Shown here in pieces: positions 38,052 to 46,780 of a DNA stretch of 64,000 nucleotides (within the stretch, counting starts at the first letter, position 1; each line of letters opens with the position of its first letter). Source of the stretch: Haematobacter genomosp. 1. GTDB taxonomy: Bacteria; Pseudomonadota; Alphaproteobacteria; Rhodobacterales; Rhodobacteraceae. The translations under genes were made by a program, and so were the position numbers. Where the stretch lies: contig NZ_NIPW01000010.1 of NCBI RefSeq assembly GCF_002196855.1, positions 186,001 to 250,000 of the forward strand. Reading direction: 5' to 3'. The notes under the pieces were generated by a model that made no database searches, was not told where the DNA came from, and saw only the letters and a program-made list of their open reading frames with translations.

Positions 38052-39196
38052 CAGGCACGCTCCGTTAGCAGGCTGCGCGAGGTTATCAGGCGCATGATCT
38101 CGTTGGTTCCCTCGAGAATCTCGTGCACACGCAGGTCGCGCACGATCTTCTCGATGCCGTAGTCGGCCAGATAACCGTAGCCCCCGTGAAGCTGGAGGCA
38201 ATCGTTCGCGGTCCGGGACGCGGCCTCCGTCACGAAAGCCTTTGCCATCGCACAGAATTTCGTGGCGTCGGATGCGCCGGTATCCAGCTTCCATGCCGCT
38301 TGCCGCAGGAATGTCCGGGCGGCCTGAAGAGCGATCTCGCAATCCGCGAGCCGGAATTGCAGCGCCTGGAAGCTGTCCAGCGTTTTGCCGAAGGCCTTGC
38401 GCTCCCCCATGTAGGTCAGCGTGCGGTCCAGCGCGGCCTGTGCCCCGCCGAGCGCGCAGGCGGAGATGTTGAGACGCCCGCCGTCCAGCCCGACCATGGC
38501 GTAGGTGAAGCCGCGGCCTTCTTCCCCCATGATGTTGTCGAGCGGGGTGAGGCAATCGTCGAACTGCACCTGCCGCGTCGGCTGTGCGCGCCAGCCCATC
38601 TTGTCCTCCAGCTTGCCGAAGGAGAGACCCGGCGCATCGCTTTCCACGACGACGGTGGAGATGCCCTTCGGCCCCTCTCCGCCCGTGCGGACCATGACGA
38701 CGTAGGCATCCGAATAGCCGCCCCCGGAGATGAACGCCTTGGTGCCGTTGAGCTTCCAGCCCTCGTTCGTGCGTTCCGCGCGGGTGCGGAGCGCCGCCGC
38801 GTCGGAGCCGGAACCGGGTTCGGTCAGACAGTAGGAGAGCACCTTCTCCATCGTCACCGCCGGCCGCAGGATGCGCTCCTTGACGTCGTCCGAGGCGAAC
38901 TTCGCCAGCATTCCGCAGCACATGTTGTGGATGGAGAGAAACGCGGCGACGGAGGGGCAGGCGGTGGAGAGCGCCTCGAACACCAGCGTCGCATCCAGCC
39001 GCGATAGGCCGGAGCCGCCCCAGTCTTCCCCGACATACAGCCCGCCGAAGCCCAGTTCCGCAAGTTTCGTCCACAGATCTCGCGGGATCGTGCCCTGCTG
39101 CTCCCACTCATGGGCAAAGGGCGCAATATGCTCGGCGGCGAATTCGCGGGCGATGTCGTAGATCGCCTGCTGCTCTTCCGTCAATGCGAAGTCCAT
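38051..39196 (-). CDS. Isobutyryl-CoA dehydrogenase
   Basis: 381 residues from MDFALTEEQQAIYDIAREFA; the frame is open further upstream but lacks similarity. FAD and substrate motifs YCLTEPGSGSDAAAL and FISGGGYSD; the C-terminal QLHGGYGYLADYGIEKIVRD, then LRVHEILEGTNEIMRLI, is typical of the ACAD8-like isobutyryl-CoA dehydrogenases. It oxidises isobutyryl-CoA to methacrylyl-CoA and passes electrons to ETF. It begins the acd-hibch-mmsB unit. No enoyl-CoA hydratase for the next step is in this cluster. Confidence 0.9.
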   Translation of the reverse strand: MDFALTEEQQAIYDIAREFAAEHIAPFAHEWEQQGTIPRDLWTKLAELGFGGLYVGEDWGGSGLSRLDATLVFEALSTACPSVAAFLSIHNMCCGMLAKFASDDVKERILRPAVTMEKVLSYCLTEPGSGSDAAALRTRAERTNEGWKLNGTKAFISGGGYSDAYVVMVRTGGEGPKGISTVVVESDAPGLSFGKLEDKMGWRAQPTRQVQFDDCLTPLDNIMGEEGRGFTYAMVGLDGGRLNISACALGGAQAALDRTLTYMGERKAFGKTLDSFQALQFRLADCEIALQAARTFLRQAAWKLDTGASDATKFCAMAKAFVTEAASRTANDCLQLHGGYGYLADYGIEKIVRDLRVHEILEGTNEIMRLITSRSLLTERA

Positions 39197-39531
39197 GGTT
39201 CCTCCTCCGGTCTTCGGGTTCACAGAACCCCGCGCCGCGGGGGACTGCAAGTGGCTTCACAAGGGGGTGATTCGCTTTCAACGCGAAAAGGCACCCGGGT
39301 ATTCCTCTTGAAATTTATTTAACCGTTGCGGAAGGGGACACAAAACCTCCGGTTGTTCAGGCATCATTCACCAGATACATATTAATATTAGTATTAATAA
39401 ATAGTTTCTGAGGAGCAGATCAAAAAGTTTTTGATTTTAAACAATTTACGTCCTACCCGTTCTTCAGGGCCAAGGCGAACGGCCCGCTGCCATACAACCT
39501 TTAGAAGTTTGTTCTTGTAACAGGTGTGAAC
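39197..39531. promoter_or_regulatory. AT-rich divergent promoter region between valine operon and VPLPA-CTERM gene
   Basis: 335 bp with no gene. The stretch from about 39360 to 39450 is strikingly AT-rich in a GC-rich genome. It holds two dyads: ATTAATA...TATTAAT (39381-39387 with 39392-39398) and the perfect ATCAAAAAGTTTTTGAT (39419-39435). The second lies about 100 bp before the VPLPA-CTERM start, as expected for an operator or upstream activating site. Which of the two divergent genes it controls is not decided by the sequence. Confidence 0.55.
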
Positions 39532-40122
39532 ATGACCGCATTTTTCAAAGCCGCTACCGTCGCAGCCTCTCTGCTGATCCCGTTTGCCGGGGCCGAGGCC
39601 GCGACCTTCGATTTTTCCGGGCCGACCGGCTCCGCCTCTTCCTACAGCTACAATGTGGACGGGATCGGCCTCACCATCACCGCGCAATCCTACCTTGTGG
39701 AGGCGCCGCTTACCGTCACCCGCGCAAGCGGTGGGCATGGCGTGAATTCCGGCCGTTTCGACAACAACGAACTGGACGGGTTCGGCGTCAATGAAGTGCT
39801 CATCTTCACTTTCGATCAGGAAGTGACGCTGGGCAATGTCGCCTTCTCGAACGTCGGCTGGCTCGACACCTTCTCCTTCTTCTCCGGCCCAAATACGCCT
39901 TGGGATTTCTCGGGCGCGGCCCTCGCCTCCAACTTCGACCTGTCGGGTTACACCGGGACCGTGTTCGGCATCGGGACGATCAACCCGCTGTCGTCCTTCC
40001 GCATCGCCTCGCTGGAGGCAACGGCGACCGACGCTCCGGCTCCGGTTCCGCTGCCGGCGGCAGGCTTTGTGCTGCTGGGCGGCGTCGCGGCGCTGGCCGC
40101 CGTGCGCCGCCGCAAGTCCTGA
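39532..40122 (+). CDS. VPLPA-CTERM sorting-domain surface protein
   Basis: 196 residues from ATG 39532, with AGGTG upstream. The signal peptide is MTAFFKAATVAASLLIPFAG, cut near AEAA. The mature domain is beta-rich and Ser/Gly/Asn-rich (SYSYNVDGIGLTITAQSYL, GGHGVNSGRFDNNELDGFGV). The C-terminus is PAPVPLPAAGFVLLGGVAAL followed by AAVRRRKS: the VPLPA motif, a membrane helix and a basic cluster, which is the sorting tripartite signal cut by a rhodobacterial exosortase. It is likely an exopolysaccharide- or biofilm-linked surface protein. It is flanked by an AT-rich promoter and a strong terminator, so it is a monocistronic insert in the valine cluster. Confidence 0.88.
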   Translation: MTAFFKAATVAASLLIPFAGAEAATFDFSGPTGSASSYSYNVDGIGLTITAQSYLVEAPLTVTRASGGHGVNSGRFDNNELDGFGVNEVLIFTFDQEVTLGNVAFSNVGWLDTFSFFSGPNTPWDFSGAALASNFDLSGYTGTVFGIGTINPLSSFRIASLEATATDAPAPVPLPAAGFVLLGGVAALAAVRRRKS

Positions 40123-40130
40123 TCTCGCGG

Positions 40131-40159
40131 AAGGGGGAGGTCTGCCTCCCCCTTTTTGC
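40131..40159 (+). terminator. Rho-independent terminator of the VPLPA-CTERM gene
   Basis: AAGGGGGAGG (40131-40140) pairs perfectly with CCTCCCCCTT (40145-40154) around a TCTG loop, and the stem runs into a T-run. It begins 8 bp after the stop codon. This is the clearest intrinsic terminator in the window. Confidence 0.9.
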
Positions 40160-40161
40160 GT

Positions 40162-41658
40162 TCAGGTGGTCGGGAAGTTCAGCACGGCGCCTTCCTTGAT
40201 ACCGCTCGGCCAGCGTGCCGTCACGGTCTTGGTCCGCGTGTAGAAGCGGAACGCATCCGGCCCGTGCTGGTTCAGGTCGCCGAAACCGGATTTCTTCCAG
40301 CCGCCGAAGGTGAAATAGCCCAGCGGCACCGGGATCGGCACGTTGACACCCACCATACCCACGTTCACACGGCTGGCAAAGTCGCGTGCGGTATCGCCAT
40401 CGCGGGTGAAGATTGCGGTGCCGTTGCCGTATTCGTTGTCCATGGTGAGCTTCAGCGCCTCCTCATAGGTCTCGCTGCGCACGGTGGACAGGACAGGCCC
40501 GAAGATCTCCTGCTTGTAGATCTCCATGTCGGGCGTCACGCGGTCGAACAGGGTCGGACCGACGTAGAAGCCGTTCTCATAGCCTTGCAGATTGAAGCCG
40601 CGCCCGTCCACGACCAGTTCCGCGCCCTGCTTCACGCCCGAGTCGATGAGGCCGAAGATCCGCTCCTGCGCAGCCTTCGTCACCACCGGGCCGTAGTCGA
40701 TGTCGTTGCCCGCCGTATAGGGGCCGACCTTCAGCTTCTCGATACGCGGAACCAGCTTTTCCACCAGCCGGTCGGCGGTTTCCTCGCCTACGGGGATGGC
40801 GACGGAAATCGCCATGCAGCGTTCGCCCGCCGCGCCGAAACCGGCGCCGACCAGCGCATCCGCCGCCTGATCCAGATCGGCATCCGGCATGATGATCATG
40901 TGGTTCTTCGCGCCGCCGAAGCACTGCACGCGTTTGCCGTTCGCGCAGCCGCGGGAATAGATGTATTCCGCAATCGGGGTCGATCCGACAAAGCCGATCG
41001 CCTGGATCGTCGGATTGTCGAGGATGCCGTCAACCGCATCCTTGTCGCCGTTGACGACCTGCAACACGCCCGGGGGAAGCCCCGCTTCGGTCAGGAGTTC
41101 GGCCAGCATCAGCGGCACGGAGGGGTCGCGCTCGGACGGTTTCAGGATCATCGCGTTGCCGCAGGCGAGGGCAGGCGCGATCTTCCACAGCGGGATCATC
41201 GCGGGGAAGTTGAACGGCGTGATTCCGGCCACGACACCCAGCGGCTGGCGCATGGAGTAGAGGTCGATCCCCGTGCCCGCGCTGTCCATATACTCGCCCT
41301 TCAGCAGGTGCGGGGCGCCGATGGAGAATTCCACCACGTCCACGCCGCGCTGAATGTCGCCGCGCGCATCCGGCAGCGTCTTGCCATGTTCGGACGACAG
41401 GGCGGTGGCGAGCTTGTCCATGTCGCGGTTGATGAGACGCACGAATTCCATCAGCACGCGGGCGCGGCGCTGCGGGTTGGTCGCGGCCCAGCCCGGCTGG
41501 GCCTTGGCGGCGGCTGCGATGGCTTCGTCAAGCTCGGCCTTGGAGGCAAGCGCGACCTTCGCCTGCACCTCACCCGTTGCGGGGTTGTAAACGTCGGCGG
41601 TGCGGCCCGAAGTGCCGGGCACATACTTGCCGTTGATCCAGTGACCGAGTTCCTTCAC
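40162..41658 (-). CDS. mmsA: Methylmalonate-semialdehyde dehydrogenase (CoA-acylating)
   Basis: 498 residues from GTG 41658, preceded by GGGAGAATACC; this gives the family's usual length, whereas the ATG 33 nt upstream has no such site. Motifs: GVVAGITPFNFPAMIPLWKI, QCFGGAKNHMIIMPDADLDQ and the nucleophile Cys in GAAGERCMAISVAI. It converts methylmalonate semialdehyde to propionyl-CoA at the end of valine degradation. It is separated from acd-hibch-mmsB by the VPLPA-CTERM gene, and is divergent from a LysR gene. Confidence 0.94.
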   Translation of the reverse strand: MKELGHWINGKYVPGTSGRTADVYNPATGEVQAKVALASKAELDEAIAAAAKAQPGWAATNPQRRARVLMEFVRLINRDMDKLATALSSEHGKTLPDARGDIQRGVDVVEFSIGAPHLLKGEYMDSAGTGIDLYSMRQPLGVVAGITPFNFPAMIPLWKIAPALACGNAMILKPSERDPSVPLMLAELLTEAGLPPGVLQVVNGDKDAVDGILDNPTIQAIGFVGSTPIAEYIYSRGCANGKRVQCFGGAKNHMIIMPDADLDQAADALVGAGFGAAGERCMAISVAIPVGEETADRLVEKLVPRIEKLKVGPYTAGNDIDYGPVVTKAAQERIFGLIDSGVKQGAELVVDGRGFNLQGYENGFYVGPTLFDRVTPDMEIYKQEIFGPVLSTVRSETYEEALKLTMDNEYGNGTAIFTRDGDTARDFASRVNVGMVGVNVPIPVPLGYFTFGGWKKSGFGDLNQHGPDAFRFYTRTKTVTARWPSGIKEGAVLNFPTT

Positions 41659-41730
41659 GGTATTCTCCCTCTCCTCAGAGACCGCCGCCACCTTAGTCTT
41701 GCAATTTTATCGGCGGAAGGGGCAGTTTCC

Positions 41731-41743
41731 CAAAAGCGTTTTG
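41731..41743. promoter_or_regulatory. Small dyad in the mmsA-LysR intergenic region
   Basis: CAAAAGCGTTTTG is a 5-bp-arm palindrome in the 98-bp gap between mmsA and the divergent LysR gene, 13 bp before the LysR ATG. A LysR protein could use it for autoregulation and control of mmsA. The arms are short, so the site is a suggestion only. Confidence 0.35.
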
Positions 41744-41756
41744 CAGGGATGCCGGT

Positions 41757-42656
41757 ATGGAAGTCGCTGATTGGGACGATCTTCGCATCTTCCTCGCCGT
41801 TGCGCGGGGGGAGAGCCTTTCGGCCGCCGGGCGCATCCTGCGGCTTGATCCCGCGACGGTGGGGCGGCGCGTCGCGCGGCTGGAGGAGGGGCTGGGTGCC
41901 ACGCTCTTCGCCAAGTCACCCCAGGGTTACGCGCTGACGGAGGCGGGGCAGGGCCTCCTTGCCCATGCCATCCGCGCCGAGCAGGCGGTGAGCGGCGCGA
42001 TGGAGGAGGCGCGCGGAACGCCGGGCAAGCTGGTGGGGGCCATCCGCATCGGTGCGCCCGATGGCTGTGCGAACTACCTTCTGCCGCAGGTGACCGCCGC
42101 GATCTGTGCCGAGCACCCGGATCTGGAGGTGCAGATCGTCGCCCTGCCGCGGGTGTTCAACCTCTCCAAGCGCGAGGCCGACCTTGCCGTGGGCGTCAGC
42201 CGGCCGGAGGCGGGCCGGCTCTCGGTGCAGCGGATCGCGGATTACCAGCTCCACCTCGCCGCGTCGCGCGATTATCTGGACAATGCGCCCCCGATCCACA
42301 CCCTTGCCGATCTGAAGGGCCATCGGATCATCGGTTATATCCCGGACATGATCTTCGACAAGGAGATCGACTATCTTGCGGAGATCGGGGCGGAGACCGT
42401 CTCCTTCGGCTCCAACTCCGTGGCGGTGCAGTTCAACTGGGTCCGGCAGGGGGCGGGGATCGGCGTGGTGCATGACTTCGCCATTCCTTCCGCGCCGAAT
42501 GTGGTGCGGGTTCTGCCGGAGGCTTTCGGCCTCACCCGCAGCTTCTGGCTCATCCGTCATGCCGATGACCGGCGGGTGGAGCGTCTCAATCGTTTTGCCG
42601 ACTTGCTTGCGACAGGACTTCGGAGGGAACTTTCAAGATTGGAGGCGATCGCTTGA
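41757..42656 (+). CDS. LysR-family transcriptional regulator, divergent from mmsA
   Basis: 299 residues. The helix-turn-helix is DLRIFLAVARGESLSAAGRI, LRLDPATVGRRVARLEEGLG, ending in GYALTEAGQGLL. The effector domain follows with IGAPDGCANYLLPQVTAAIC. Its divergent position 98 bp from mmsA makes regulation of mmsA likely, since the same arrangement is frequent for LysR proteins. A small dyad lies between. The inducer is not known. Confidence 0.88.
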   Translation: MEVADWDDLRIFLAVARGESLSAAGRILRLDPATVGRRVARLEEGLGATLFAKSPQGYALTEAGQGLLAHAIRAEQAVSGAMEEARGTPGKLVGAIRIGAPDGCANYLLPQVTAAICAEHPDLEVQIVALPRVFNLSKREADLAVGVSRPEAGRLSVQRIADYQLHLAASRDYLDNAPPIHTLADLKGHRIIGYIPDMIFDKEIDYLAEIGAETVSFGSNSVAVQFNWVRQGAGIGVVHDFAIPSAPNVVRVLPEAFGLTRSFWLIRHADDRRVERLNRFADLLATGLRRELSRLEAIA

Positions 42657-42715
42657 CAGACGGTCGGGACATGTCAGGCTGTTGAGGGGAGCGCCGTGAC
42701 AGAGGAGGAATGTCC

Positions 42716-43150
42716 ATGCTTGTGCGACAGGTTCTTTCAGCAAAGGGTTCGGGCAACGTCGCGACGATTGACCCGGGCATGACGGTGGCGGAGGCCGCGC
42801 GGCAGTTGTCGTCGCGCAAGATCGGCTGCCTCGTGGTATCGGCGGATGGCAGGACGCTGGACGGCATCCTGTCGGAACGCGACATCGTGCGGGAGATCGG
42901 CCGTCAGGGCCCCGGTTGCCTTGAGGCGCCCGTCCGCTCGATGATGACGACGAAGGTCGTCATCTGTGCGCCGGGCGATGAGGGTGTCGTCATCCTCTCC
43001 CGCATGACGGAGGGCCGCTTCCGCCACATGCCGGTGCTGGAGGATGGCGCGATGGTCGGCCTCATCTCCATCGGCGACATGGTGAAGGCGCGGCTTTCGG
43101 AGCTGTCGATGGAGAAAGAGGCGCTCGAAGGCATGATCATGGGCTACTAG
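42716..43150 (+). CDS. CBS-domain protein
   Basis: 144 residues from ATG 42716, spaced 7 nt from AGGAGG; an ATG two codons earlier is too close to that site. Two CBS motifs cover the whole protein: VATIDPGMTVAEAARQLSSR with DGILSERDIVREI, and VVICAPGDEGVVILSRMTEG with MVGLISIGDMVKARL. Such stand-alone CBS pairs bind adenine nucleotides and regulate partner proteins; no partner is evident. Confidence 0.88.
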   Translation: MLVRQVLSAKGSGNVATIDPGMTVAEAARQLSSRKIGCLVVSADGRTLDGILSERDIVREIGRQGPGCLEAPVRSMMTTKVVICAPGDEGVVILSRMTEGRFRHMPVLEDGAMVGLISIGDMVKARLSELSMEKEALEGMIMGY

Positions 43151-43249
43151 GCTGCGGTCTGGGCAGAAAACTTCGGCAAACTTTCGGCGTCCCTCTTGCG
43201 TCCGGGCCTGTGATATTGTTGCTTCTGCCCCGAAAGCGGAGGGGACAGC

Positions 43250-43741
43250 ATGCGCATCGGCCTGTATCCGGGGACGTTCGACCCCGTCACCCATGGACAT
43301 CTGGATATCATAAAGCGCGCGACCGCCCTTGTGGACAGGCTGGTGATCGGCGTTGCGATCAACCGAAACAAGGGGCCGCTCTTCACGTTGGAGGAGCGGG
43401 TGGAGATGATCGAATCCCAATGCGCCGACCTGTCGGAGCTGCATGGGGCCGAAATCGTCGTGCATCCTTTCGAAAACCTGCTGATCGACTGCGCGAGGGA
43501 TGTGGGCGCTTCCATCATCGTGCGGGGTCTCCGTGCCGTTTCCGACTTCGAGTATGAATTCCAGATGGTCGGGATGAACCGGGTGCTCGATCCGTCGGTC
43601 GAAACGGTTTTCCTGATGGCGGAGGCGCGTCACCAGTCGATCGCCTCCAAACTGGTGAAAGAGATCGCAAAGCTCGGCGGCGACGTTTCCCGCTTCGTCC
43701 CGCCCGCTGTGTCGGACGCGCTGAAGCAACGTTTCGTCTGA
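43250..43741 (+). CDS. coaD: Phosphopantetheine adenylyltransferase
   Basis: 163 residues. The nucleotidyltransferase signature GLYPGTFDPVTHGHLDII, then GVAINRNKGPLFTLEERV and the RGLRAVSDFEYEFQM motif, are diagnostic. CoaD makes dephospho-CoA from phosphopantetheine and ATP. GGAGGGG precedes the ATG. It is downstream of the CBS gene by 99 bp and probably has its own promoter. Confidence 0.96.
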   Translation: MRIGLYPGTFDPVTHGHLDIIKRATALVDRLVIGVAINRNKGPLFTLEERVEMIESQCADLSELHGAEIVVHPFENLLIDCARDVGASIIVRGLRAVSDFEYEFQMVGMNRVLDPSVETVFLMAEARHQSIASKLVKEIAKLGGDVSRFVPPAVSDALKQRFV

Positions 43742-44312
43742 CAGGACTACATCTGGCGGGGAAGCCGTGTTGCAGCCTCAGGTGTTGCGCTGACTGCGCA
43801 GTTCTGACGCATGGCTTCCCGCAAATGCCGCAGGATCACCTTCGGCCGTCATGGTGACCGCGAAGCGCCGCGAGAGTGGTGCGAGGCACAGCCCTCTATC
43901 CGACGGGAACATGCCCGCCACGAACAAGCCCGAACAAGATAGCCATGGCTCAATGCCACAGGGCCAGCGCCGGTGGCAGGCTATGCACTTTGCCCTCGCG
44001 GCCGCCGCGTCGGGAACAGCTTCCGGGGCGCGGGCCTGACATCCGTTCCCCACGGAATTTCTCTCGCCCATGTGCATTGAACCGGGTCACGGACGGGGCG
44101 GAGGCTGTCCGTCTGGAAAGATGACGGAAGGGACATTCCTGCCTAAGGTAAGCTAACGTTCTGCCAAAGCCGGCGCGCCGCCACAGTCAGCCGGACCCGA
44201 GGCTCGCAGGGAGCATGTGAGGGGGAATTAGAACAGAACGAGCTCAAAACGGGAATATTGAAACGCGAGTTCCAACCTCGGTAGCATATCGAAGATTTAC
44301 TAGGAAAATCAA
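43742..44312. other. Non-coding stretch between coaD and tRNA-Phe
   Basis: 571 bp without a convincing gene. The frames on both strands have no recognisable product; the one overlapping the tRNA is a tRNA shadow. The part next to the tRNA 3' end (about 44220-44312) is notably AT-richer than the surroundings. That could be an old integration scar at the tRNA or simply its downstream region. No integrase remnant and no second copy of the tRNA 3' end was seen. Confidence 0.4.
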
Positions 44313-44388
44313 TGGTGCCCAGAGCCGGAATCGAACCAGCGACACGCGGATTTTCAATCCGCTGCTCTACCAACTGAGCTATCTGGGC
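44313..44388 (-). tRNA. tRNA-Phe (GAA)
   Basis: Read on the minus strand, 76 nt fold into a cloverleaf. The acceptor pair is GCCCAGA/TCTGGGC with discriminator A and encoded CCA. The D arm is GCTC..GAGC, the anticodon loop TTGAAAA carries anticodon GAA, and the T loop is GGTTCGATTCC. It lies 76 bp after yacG on the same strand, at the end of the infA-maf-rng-yacG unit. Confidence 0.97.
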
Positions 44389-44464
44389 ACCGTCCGGTGG
44401 GCTCGCCCGCCGGTGGAGCGGTGTTTAAGTGAGCCCGGGGAGACTGTCCAGAGGCAAATGCCGG

Positions 44465-44656
44465 TCAATGACGGATTTCTTTTGGTTCCGCCATCGACCG
44501 TGTTTCGAGATCGTCCTCATCCGGCTCGTCCTCTTCCGCCGCCGGAATCGCATAGGCGCCGGTCAGCCATTTTCCGAGGTCGATGTCGGCGCAGCGGCGC
44601 GAACAGAAGGGGCGGTACTTCTCCACCGCCGGTTTTCCGCAGATCGGGCAGGGCAT
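44465..44656 (-). CDS. yacG: DNA gyrase inhibitor / zinc-binding protein YacG
   Basis: 63 residues from the ATG preceded by GAGGAGG. Four zinc cysteines: PCPICGKP and RPFCSRRCADIDLGKWLTGA. The rest is an acidic tail (EEDEPDEDDLETR). YacG binds GyrB and blocks its DNA binding in E. coli. It starts 10 bp after the RNase E/G stop, in the infA-maf-rng-yacG order. Confidence 0.9.
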   Translation of the reverse strand: MPCPICGKPAVEKYRPFCSRRCADIDLGKWLTGAYAIPAAEEDEPDEDDLETRSMAEPKEIRH

Positions 44657-44666
44657 GGCAGCCTCC

Positions 44667-45713
44667 TCAGGCGAGGCCGGAAACCAGGGGCAGGCGCTCG
44701 CGTTTGCGTTGCAGTTCGAAATTGCCCAGCGGCGTCCATCCGGCAAGGCTGGTCTCTCCGCCCTCCGCCCGGAAGGCGGCGCGCAGAACCTGTTCGAGGG
44801 CGCTCCGGTCCTTCTTCGGCATGGGCGCGAAATCGACGATAATCTGCCCGCCAAGCCCCTTGAGCCGGAGCAGGCGCGGCAATTCCCGGGCGGCGGCGAT
44901 ATTGGCCTTCAGGCCCGCGGCGGGGCTGGTGTCGCCCCCGGTGTTCACGTCCACGGCGACAAGGGCGCGCGTCGGCTCCACATGCAGGCTGCCGCTTCCC
45001 AAAAGAACGGCGGTCGGCAAAAGAACGTCTTCGATCTGCTCCTCCACCCCGAAGCGGACAAAGGCACCGACCGCATCGTCCACCTCATCGGCGGGCGGGT
45101 CGGACCAGTCGCGCCACGCGATGTCCCACGCGCCTGCGCCTTCCACCAGAAGCTCGGGGCCGCCGGTGGTATCGGCGATCACAGCTTCGGCGAGGCCACG
45201 CATCGCGGCGATATCCTCGACGATCTCCGTCTCCTCCGCGCGGGCGGCGGCGGTGCGGAGCACGAGACCGAAATCCTCCGGAGCTCCGCTCATCGCCGTT
45301 TCCGCCATGGCAGTCAGCGCCTCGCGCACATCGGCATCATGGATGGCACGGGAGACGTTGAGGCCCGGCGCGCCGGGGGTGACGATGGCAAGGCGGCTCT
45401 TGAACAGCAGGCGGGTGCCGACCGGCACGGCCTTGCCCGGCTCTGCCCAGCCGGTGACCTGAACGATCAGGCTCTGACCGGGGGAGAGACCGCCCGCCTG
45501 ACGGAGAAAGCCCTTCTGCCCATCGGGCAGGCGCAGGAAGACACCGCCCTGACCCTTCATCTGGCGATCGACGATACCGCGGCAGATCGCGCCCGGCTGC
45601 AGGCCTGCATCTTCCGGCGGATCGACGAGGAAATCCTCAAGCCGTCCGTCGACGAGCAGGGCGGCGGCGGGCCGGCCCTGCCAGTGGTCGAGCAGGATCA
45701 CGCGTCCCTTCAT
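44667..45713 (-). CDS. Ribonuclease E/G family protein, short form
   Basis: 348 residues from [20 protein letters not shown]. An N-terminal S1-like region ([20 protein letters not shown]) precedes the DNase I-like catalytic half. The magnesium-binding aspartates are in [11 protein letters not shown] and [20 protein letters not shown], matching the RNase E/G sites. It ends at [11 protein letters not shown], just where RNase E/G have their CPxC zinc-link, which is missing. The protein is therefore shorter than E. coli RNase G (489). It overlaps maf by 4 nt. Confidence 0.85.
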   Translation of the reverse strand: MKGRVILLDHWQGRPAAALLVDGRLEDFLVDPPEDAGLQPGAICRGIVDRQMKGQGGVFLRLPDGQKGFLRQAGGLSPGQSLIVQVTGWAEPGKAVPVGTRLLFKSRLAIVTPGAPGLNVSRAIHDADVREALTAMAETAMSGAPEDFGLVLRTAAARAEETEIVEDIAAMRGLAEAVIADTTGGPELLVEGAGAWDIAWRDWSDPPADEVDDAVGAFVRFGVEEQIEDVLLPTAVLLGSGSLHVEPTRALVAVDVNTGGDTSPAAGLKANIAAARELPRLLRLKGLGGQIIVDFAPMPKKDRSALEQVLRAAFRAEGGETSLAGWTPLGNFELQRKRERLPLVSGLA

Positions 45714-46285
45714 GCCGCCTCCCGTAGCGAACAGCCCGCGGCGGTCAGAAGCTGCGCCGTTTCCGCCACGGGAAGGCCGACGACGCCGGTAAAGGAACCC
45801 TGAATCCAGGGGATGAACGCGCCTGCACGGCCCTGGATCGCATAGGCTCCCGCCTTGCCCTCCCACTCGCCGCTAGCGAGGTAGCCGTTCAGTTCGATGT
45901 CCGAGAGCCGCTTCATCTGCACGGTCGTTTCCACGACCCGCTCCCACAGCCGTTCGCCACGACGGACGGCGACAGCGGTGATGACCTTGTGCCTGCGTCC
46001 GGCGAGGGCGACCAGAAAGGCCGCGGCCTCCGCAGCATCGGCCGGCTTGCCGAGAATCCGCCGCCCCAGCGCCACGGTGGTATCGGCGCAGAGCACGACA
46101 TCCTCCGGCGCGGCGGTCACGGCAGCGGCCTTTTCCCGCGCCATCCGGGCGCAGTAGGGCCGCGGCAGTTCGCGGGCACGGGGGGTTTCGTCGATGTCGG
46201 GGGGCAGGATCGCATCGGGGCAAAGCCCGAGTTGCGCCAGAAGTTCCTTCCGGCGCGGGCTGGCCGATCCGAGGATCAGGCGCAT
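45710..46285 (-). CDS. maf: Maf-family nucleoside triphosphate pyrophosphatase
   Basis: 191 residues. The opening [18 protein letters not shown] is the family's nucleotide-binding motif; [27 protein letters not shown] and [20 protein letters not shown] follow. Maf proteins hydrolyse dTTP/UTP or modified pyrimidine nucleotides to prevent their incorporation. Its ATG shares one base with the infA stop (TAATG), giving tight coupling. Confidence 0.93.
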   Translation of the reverse strand: MRLILGSASPRRKELLAQLGLCPDAILPPDIDETPRARELPRPYCARMAREKAAAVTAAPEDVVLCADTTVALGRRILGKPADAAEAAAFLVALAGRRHKVITAVAVRRGERLWERVVETTVQMKRLSDIELNGYLASGEWEGKAGAYAIQGRAGAFIPWIQGSFTGVVGLPVAETAQLLTAAGCSLREAA

Positions 46286-46503
46286 TACTTGAAGCGGTAG
46301 TTGATCCGGCCCTTGGACAGATCGTAGGGCGTCATCTCAACCTGAACGCGGTCGCCGGCAAGGACGCGGATCCGGTTCTTGCGCATCTTACCTGCCGTAT
46401 GAGCGATGATTTCATGGCCGTTTTCCAGCTCGACCCGAAACGTCGCATTCGGCAGGAGTTCCTTCACGACGCCGGGAAATTCGAGCAGTTCTTCCTTGGC
46501 CAT
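46285..46503 (-). CDS. infA: Translation initiation factor IF-1
   Basis: 72 residues, standard length, from [20 protein letters not shown]. The S1/OB fold motifs [39 protein letters not shown] and the ending KGRINYRFK are diagnostic. An in-frame ATG 57 nt upstream is rejected. It is the first gene of the infA-maf-rng-yacG-tRNA-Phe unit. Confidence 0.97.
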   Translation of the reverse strand: MAKEELLEFPGVVKELLPNATFRVELENGHEIIAHTAGKMRKNRIRVLAGDRVQVEMTPYDLSKGRINYRFK

Positions 46504-46780
46504 GTTCACTCCAATGGGGATCGCCCGCACAAATCGCGGGCAGGGGATAGATGCGCCCATTCGCGACGGATTTCAAGCCGGGAGTTGCGGCAAGGCGAAA
46601 AGAAACCGGCTTCCCACGGAAGCGGTGCATTTCGGGGCAGGATGCCGGGAGGATGCCTGCCGGTCAACAGCCCCGTGGCGGCGCAGTGTCGCTTTCCCGC
46701 CGAGAAGCGTCGGGCCGACGGCATCGGCCCGCGCGGCGGCATCGCATGGTGCCAGCATCTTCCCGCACAGGACGCGCATC

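Noticed and set aside
44143-44373. Small minus-strand protein beginning MVEQRIENPRVAGSIP
   Set aside because: This is the translation of the tRNA-Phe gene in one frame, a well-known spurious call.
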